DNA of 26,296 nt from a virus. The position numbers and the translations under genes are program-made. Positions 21,998 to 26,296 of this stretch are shown here, piece after piece. How positions within the stretch are numbered: position 1 is the stretch's first letter; each line of letters opens with the position of its first letter. The stretch is from IMG/VR virus record IMGVR_UViG_3300020470_000180, positions 1 to 26,296 of that record. The stretch is one strand, 5' to 3'. Under the pieces are notes generated by a model. The model saw nothing but the letters and a program-made list of their open reading frames with translations. It was not told the origin of the DNA and made no database searches.

Positions 21998-23604
21998 TGG
22001 CTTATGTACCGGCACAAAACGTAACGAATAACATAGCTTTCTTAATGGAAGAAATGAATATGCCTTATGAGTTTGCCGTTGGTTACACCGCTAATCAAAT
22101 GGCTGAAAGTGGTAATTTACTCGACCCATTTGCGAGGAATCCAAAAGGCGGTGCATATGGTATAAGTCAATGGCTCGGTGGCAGGCAAAAAAAATTAAAT
22201 GCTTTTAGAAAAACATTACCGGCGAATACTCCAGAATTTATAGTTCAACAAAAATTCTTTCAACAAGAATTAACACCGAATAGTCCTTATGCCGATACTT
22301 TATCTATTAAGAGGCATAACGAATTATTAAATCGTTATTACGCAAGTCAAGGTATGACTATGCCGGATATTGTGCAGGGATTAGAAAAAGCATTTTTTCG
22401 CTCTAGACCTAGAGGCTATGAAAGTGAATTAACTCCAGAGGAAGAAGAGGCATTTTTTAACTCTATGGGTCAACGAATGAAATTCGCAGAATTATTAACC
22501 GGTAAAAATTTAGGAGCAGGATATTATAAAATGATGAAAAATAGAGATATAAACCCAATGGATTTAATGAATTTTGTGAATGCACCGCGTAAAACATTAA
22601 TGGGTTCATTAAGTGATTTATTTAGCGATAATCAAGGAAAACAAGATAGGTCATTAGATAGAGCCGGATTATTTAATGATTTAGCTTTAGCATTTAATTC
22701 TATGCGTCTAAAACCAGACCAAAATTTGGCGATGGGTTTAACAGAGCAAAGGAAGGCTGATACTGAATTAGGATTATTTAGAGATAATAATAATAAAACA
22801 ATTGATTATTTAAGAAGAACCGGCAGAGCGGATTTAATGCCACTAGTTGGCACTATGGACGCAGATGATTTAATTGAGTTAGCTCAAACTAATCCTAATG
22901 AATACTCAAAAGAACAACAACAATCTATAATGGCATTAAGCAAGCAGGCTTATGATGTATTAGAGTCATATAAAGAAAGACGAGATGCTTATAAAACAAT
23001 TATGTTGGGATTCGAGCAAGGTGGTGGTATTTCAGACTTCACGCTTGTAACACAATATGCAAAAATATTAGACCCACGCTCAGCGGTAACAGATGGTGAG
23101 GCAAGTGCGATAGCAGGAGCAGGCGGTGTTACTAGACAAGTTATTCAAGATATAGCTCAAAATGTAGCTATAGGAAAAGCCGACCCAAGCAAAAGAAATA
23201 TAGGCTTTTTGCCACCATCTGTAAGAAGGGATATAGCAAATTTAACTATAAAAGCATATAAGTCTGCGTCTGAAGAGGCGATTAATTTATTAGAAGGCTT
23301 TTATGAACAAGGCAGAGCATTTGGTGTTAAAGCCGGCGATGAATCATTTATTTATAGAAATACTAATCCACAAGGAACGGACTGGCGGTCGGCTTGGACA
23401 AATGTTGAGGGCATGGATGAAACATTTAGATTGACCCCATTTATTGATATAAATGCAAAATACCCAGAGGCTCCAGAAGAATTTATCAAGAAATCTACAA
23501 CCGGTGAAAATGCGGTAACAGTAGAGCGAGCAAAAGAAAAGTGGACTGAATTAAGTGTTGCCGAAAAGAGAGCAATATTAAGAAGTTTAGGATTACCAAA
23601 TTAA
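21997..23604 (+). CDS. Internal virion protein with N-terminal lysozyme domain
   Basis: A 535-residue protein. Residues about 20-80 resemble the phage tail lysozyme family (PF18013): FAVGYTANQMAESGNLLDPF, where Glu37 of MAESG is the likely catalytic acid, followed by GGAYGISQWLGGRQKKL (GISQW at 55-59). Such domains open the peptidoglycan during DNA entry, as with T7 gp16, a different fold. The remainder is helical and contains FTLVTQYAKILDPRSAVTDG, a motif seen in other podovirus internal proteins. It overlaps the previous stop (TAATG), with another ejection protein candidate on each side. Confidence 0.82.
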   Translation: MAYVPAQNVTNNIAFLMEEMNMPYEFAVGYTANQMAESGNLLDPFARNPKGGAYGISQWLGGRQKKLNAFRKTLPANTPEFIVQQKFFQQELTPNSPYADTLSIKRHNELLNRYYASQGMTMPDIVQGLEKAFFRSRPRGYESELTPEEEEAFFNSMGQRMKFAELLTGKNLGAGYYKMMKNRDINPMDLMNFVNAPRKTLMGSLSDLFSDNQGKQDRSLDRAGLFNDLALAFNSMRLKPDQNLAMGLTEQRKADTELGLFRDNNNKTIDYLRRTGRADLMPLVGTMDADDLIELAQTNPNEYSKEQQQSIMALSKQAYDVLESYKERRDAYKTIMLGFEQGGGISDFTLVTQYAKILDPRSAVTDGEASAIAGAGGVTRQVIQDIAQNVAIGKADPSKRNIGFLPPSVRRDIANLTIKAYKSASEEAINLLEGFYEQGRAFGVKAGDESFIYRNTNPQGTDWRSAWTNVEGMDETFRLTPFIDINAKYPEAPEEFIKKSTTGENAVTVERAKEKWTELSVAEKRAILRSLGLPN

Positions 23605-23614
23605 GGAGAAAAAA

Positions 23615-25786
23615 ATGAGTGATGCCTTAGAAGATGATTCCGTACTTAACCAAGTTATCAAACAGATGCAGGAAGACGCTAAAAAAGAGATGGATTTGGA
23701 AGTGGAGAGGGGGGAATTAAGAGAAGAATATAATCCATTACAAACTATTATTAGAGGTTTTGGAGATATGCTTACATTTGGTAATATAGATGATATCGCC
23801 GGAACAGTAACAAATTTAAAATCTTTATACGATAAAGCCGGAGCGAGTGGTTTTTTAAATCCCACTACATGGAGCAGTGTTGGGGACGAAGGAGAAAAAG
23901 TTAAAGCATTGTCTCAACAAAAAAGCGAGGACTTACAAAAAGCATATCCAAATTATTATATGACAGGACAAGCCGGCGGTGTGGTAGCACCTATGGTTGT
24001 TCCATATGCAGGACAGATTAGAATTGCTAATGCTTTAAAAGAGGGAGTTAAATCTTGGAAGGCTTGGGCAACTGCTACTTCATTAGGAGTTACCGCCGAG
24101 TCATTAAATTTAATGGGACAAGATAAATTTAATTATGTAGAGGCTCTGCGAGACGGCACGATGATGGGTATTTTAGGATGGTCTATAGGCGGAGTGGGTA
24201 ATAGAATTGCACCGCCGGTCATGGATTTTATAAAAAGAACATTCGGAGATACTCTAAGCAACCGAGCTAGTGAAATGTTACTAGATGCTATTAAAAGAGA
24301 TGGAGTTTCTCCAGACCAAGCAATTGTGGATGTTATAAGAACTATGAAAAAAGAGGGATTAAGTCCGGTTGAGGCTAGTAAGGATTTAACGGATATGCTT
24401 GATAGTATAGCGAACAGTAATCCGGCAGTTATGAAACTAGTTAAATCATTACTTGAAGGGGACGAGTTATTAAGTACCTCTAAAATCAAATCTCGATTAC
24501 AAGGTGAATTAGCACCTAGTACAACTCCATTAACTAATATCGATAAATATTTTAATGATATAAAAAAGGAGATAGGGCAAAAACAAAAAGAGCAATATAG
24601 CAAAATTTTTACAACTTGGACTCAAAACGGAAATGTCCCACCTCAAGATTTAACAAATGCGGTGCATCACATACTTAAAAATGACCCAGATTTAGCTCAG
24701 ATATTATTAGGTAAAATTAAACGTAATAAACTTTATGAAAATGAAAAAGGTTATAGAAAAGTTAATGAATTTTTTAAAATAGGTGAAAAGGGCGAAATAG
24801 AATTTTTAGAGCCACCTAGTTTAGAGGCTATGGAAATAATGCGAAGGGCGATGGCAAAAAGAGCCACTAAAATATTTAAAAATCAATCGGACGCATTTGA
24901 TACAGATGATGCTAATATTTTTAACGATATTGAAAAATCATTAAGAGCTAAAATAGACGACGCATCTGAGCAAGCATCTAAAAAAGATAAAATAGACTTA
25001 ACTATAGGTGGAATTAGAAAAAACACCGCCAATGAAAAGTTTGCATTAGAGCAATACGAAATTGGCAGAAAGTTATTTTCATCTGGAAATACAGATATAG
25101 AAAAAACAATGAATACTATTCAAGATGTAATAGATTCCGGTAACGAGCAGGCACTCAATTATTTAAAATTAGGTGTAATGAATAGAATTAATAATATGTT
25201 TTATAAGGCGCAATCATCTGCCGGAAGTGATTTAACAGAGCTAGATAAGTTTTTAGCTAAATTAGGAAAAACAAAAGATGGAGAGGCGCAATCAAGTGAG
25301 AGGTTAATTTACGAGGCTTTATTCCCAGACGCAGATATTACTAGCACCATGAAAATTGCAAAAAGAGCTTTGGAGTCTCGCAGAGTTTCTGGTGCTATAT
25401 TAGGAAATTCAGCAACCGCTAAAAGATTAAAAGGCGGTGAATTTTTAACTGCCGGTAATAAAATAAGTAGCGATATAACAGAGGCGGTAATTGATACGGC
25501 AACAATGGGCGCGCCGGTTAGAACATTATTTAATAAATTAACCGGATTAAAGAAAAAATATGGCGGTCAAATCAAAACAAGTGAATTATTAGATTTAGCT
25601 CGTTTTTCATTATCTAGGAATCCAGAATATGTAGAAAGAGTTTTAGGAATGTCTGATAAAAAAGCATGGGAGTCTATAACTCGATTAGCTAATAAAATAT
25701 ATGGTACTGCACCGGTAACTGTAGGAATGCTTGGTTCAAGTGCGGATTTTGATGTAGGACAGACTATGCCGATGAGAATGTTTTAA
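23615..25786 (+). CDS. Large internal virion/ejection protein candidate
   Basis: A 723-residue protein with GGAG 8 bases upstream of the ATG. An acidic N-terminus leads into FGDMLTFGNIDDIAGTVTNL. Then come Gly/Ala-rich, mildly hydrophobic segments (QAGGVVAPMVVPYAGQI at about 115-135 and LRDGTMMGILGWSIGGVGNR at about 175-195), which may be membrane-active, followed by long charged helices to the end. Large size, helix content, hydrophobic patches and position at the end of the virion operon fit an ejection protein. No enzymatic motif is recognised. Confidence 0.72.
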   Translation: MSDALEDDSVLNQVIKQMQEDAKKEMDLEVERGELREEYNPLQTIIRGFGDMLTFGNIDDIAGTVTNLKSLYDKAGASGFLNPTTWSSVGDEGEKVKALSQQKSEDLQKAYPNYYMTGQAGGVVAPMVVPYAGQIRIANALKEGVKSWKAWATATSLGVTAESLNLMGQDKFNYVEALRDGTMMGILGWSIGGVGNRIAPPVMDFIKRTFGDTLSNRASEMLLDAIKRDGVSPDQAIVDVIRTMKKEGLSPVEASKDLTDMLDSIANSNPAVMKLVKSLLEGDELLSTSKIKSRLQGELAPSTTPLTNIDKYFNDIKKEIGQKQKEQYSKIFTTWTQNGNVPPQDLTNAVHHILKNDPDLAQILLGKIKRNKLYENEKGYRKVNEFFKIGEKGEIEFLEPPSLEAMEIMRRAMAKRATKIFKNQSDAFDTDDANIFNDIEKSLRAKIDDASEQASKKDKIDLTIGGIRKNTANEKFALEQYEIGRKLFSSGNTDIEKTMNTIQDVIDSGNEQALNYLKLGVMNRINNMFYKAQSSAGSDLTELDKFLAKLGKTKDGEAQSSERLIYEALFPDADITSTMKIAKRALESRRVSGAILGNSATAKRLKGGEFLTAGNKISSDITEAVIDTATMGAPVRTLFNKLTGLKKKYGGQIKTSELLDLARFSLSRNPEYVERVLGMSDKKAWESITRLANKIYGTAPVTVGMLGSSADFDVGQTMPMRMF

Positions 25787-25854
25787 TGGGAATATGGGAG
25801 ATATTTGGGAGTCTGTTATTAATCATCTGTGTTATACTCGTATTACTCTTGTAA
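25786..25854 (+). CDS. 22-residue hydrophobic membrane peptide
   Basis: The ATG overlaps the stop of the large internal protein (TAATG at 25784-25788), and the frame ends at TAA 25852-25854. After MGIWEIFGS the product is almost purely Leu/Ile/Val with a single Cys, enough for one membrane helix. It has no obvious Shine-Dalgarno sequence and depends on coupling. It is the last gene before the terminator. Chance is possible at this size, but the TAATG junction and the uninterrupted hydrophobic run favour a real peptide. Confidence 0.5.
   Translation: MGIWEIFGSLLLIICVILVLLL
25830..25838 (+). promoter_or_regulatory. Possible extended -10 promoter element
   Basis: TGTTATACT matches an extended -10 (TG, one base, TATACT), but no good -35 is present at 16-18 bases upstream. 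If active it would start near 25845 and end at the hairpin 70-90 bases on, making a short RNA. It may equally be chance in AT-rich coding sequence. Confidence 0.2.
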
Positions 25855-25914
25855 AAAATGGTTTCAAGATAAATTAGAAATACGTTAAGTATATTTCATT
25901 CTCCCTTATATTAG

Positions 25915-25938
25915 AAAAGCCACGCAAGTGGCTTTTTT
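25915..25938 (+). terminator. Rho-independent terminator of the late operon
   Basis: A perfect 9-bp stem, AAAAGCCAC (25915-25923) and GTGGCTTTT (25928-25936), closes a GCAA tetraloop of the GNRA type and runs into a T tract (25933-25938). It lies 61 bases after the last late gene. On the opposite strand the stem is followed by four T only, so it could also slow transcription coming from the right, though less well. Confidence 0.92.
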
Positions 25939-25991
25939 ATTGCAGAATCAAGTATTTAGAGTTATTTGTTAAAAAGGAAGGAATATATGAT

Positions 25992-26162
25992 ATGCCCAAT
26001 ATAACTAGATATAAAGCTAATAAAATGTGGAAAGAGTGGCTTAATGAACCTCGTAATTCCGGTGCTAAAAGATTAGTAAATCGAGAGGGAACTAATGTTA
26101 GACCGCTTAAAGAATTATTTACTATGAGTCTTAAATCTAAAGGTTTTAAAATAGTTAAATAA
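25992..26162 (+). CDS. Small basic protein after the terminator
   Basis: A 56-residue basic protein (opening MPNITRYKANKMWKEWLNEP, ending LKSKGFKIVK) with GGAAGGA 9 bases before the ATG. It is the only plus-strand gene past the terminator, so it needs its own promoter or read-through; no convincing promoter is seen in the 53 bases between. Its stop abuts the stop of the minus-strand gene. No family is recognised. The good ribosome site and intact frame support a real gene. Confidence 0.55.
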   Translation: MPNITRYKANKMWKEWLNEPRNSGAKRLVNREGTNVRPLKELFTMSLKSKGFKIVK

Positions 26163-26279
26163 TCATTTAATAAAAGCTATATAAATACATAATCCTATAA
26201 TTATTAGCTTTCCATAATCTAAGTCCCATTTCGTGCCTTCTCCGATTTTACTATTTATTTTCTCTTGTATTGTTTTCAT
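26163..26279 (-). CDS. Small membrane protein on the opposite strand
   Basis: A 38-residue protein reading leftwards: start at 26279, TGA at 26163-26165. AGGAG on the minus strand (26286-26290) is 6 bases upstream, a good ribosome site. The first half is charged (KTIQEKINSKIGEGTKWDLD) and the second is a single membrane helix (LIIIGLCIYIAFI) with a final Lys. It converges with the plus-strand gene at zero spacing. It is probably the last gene of a leftward operon beyond the window. Function unknown. Confidence 0.6.
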   Translation of the reverse strand: MKTIQEKINSKIGEGTKWDLDYGKLIIIGLCIYIAFIK

Positions 26280-26296
26280 TGCAAACTCCTATCTTG

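Noticed and set aside
24133-24603. Minus-strand open frame (156 codons) opposite the large internal protein
   Set aside because: No ribosome site and no known motif; it lies wholly inside a well-formed plus-strand gene.
25940-25968. TTGCAG and TATTTG spaced by 17 bases as a promoter for the gene at 25992
   Set aside because: The -10 matches only three of six consensus bases, and the transcript would begin at or inside the ribosome site.

Overview
The window carries the packaging, head, lysis and tail genes of a low-GC (roughly 35-40 % by eye), short-tailed double-stranded DNA phage. Gene content and style resemble uncultured marine podoviruses, although the host cannot be read from the sequence. 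Podovirus morphology is inferred from a P22-type portal, an SU10-type capsid protein, a P22 gp10-like tail protein and large internal (ejection) proteins, with no tape measure, sheath or baseplate genes. No tRNA, integrase, CRISPR array, insertion sequence or origin was seen.

Layout. (1) 1-2017: terminase small subunit (5' end outside the window), a small unknown gene and terminase large subunit. (2) 2017-5858: an accessory and lysis cluster with an AT-hook-like micro-peptide, an ADP-ribosyltransferase-like protein, four small membrane or secreted proteins, a PD-(D/E)XK nuclease-like protein, a 3-TM holin, an M15 endolysin and several very short genes. (3) 5893-11278: portal, a small helical protein, scaffold, major capsid protein, two small head genes and a head-tail adaptor. 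(4) 11282-17856: fibre region of repeat-rich beta proteins, including two fibre plus assembly-chaperone pairs and a protein built of about ten 21-residue units. (5) 17856-25786: gp10-like tail protein, small tail genes and four candidate internal or ejection proteins, one with an N-terminal lysozyme domain. (6) 25786-25938: a 22-residue hydrophobic peptide and a strong intrinsic terminator. (7) 25992-26279: a small plus-strand gene meeting a small minus-strand gene stop to stop.

Nearly every plus-strand gene overlaps its neighbour (TAATG, ATGA) or sits a few bases from it behind a Shine-Dalgarno sequence, so 1-25938 reads as one late operon ending at the hairpin at 25915. The minus-strand gene at the right edge suggests an oppositely transcribed arm beyond the window. 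No stretch over 300 bases lacks a gene; the longest gap (25855-25991) holds the terminator.

The most notable whole-window signal is compositional. The palindrome GATC was not found anywhere in the 26.3 kb (tens expected), GGCC occurs only twice, both within 18 bases, and CCGG is clearly abundant. Codon choice at Asp-C and Gly-Ser junctions looks bent to avoid GATC, which suggests long exposure to restriction systems cutting these sites.
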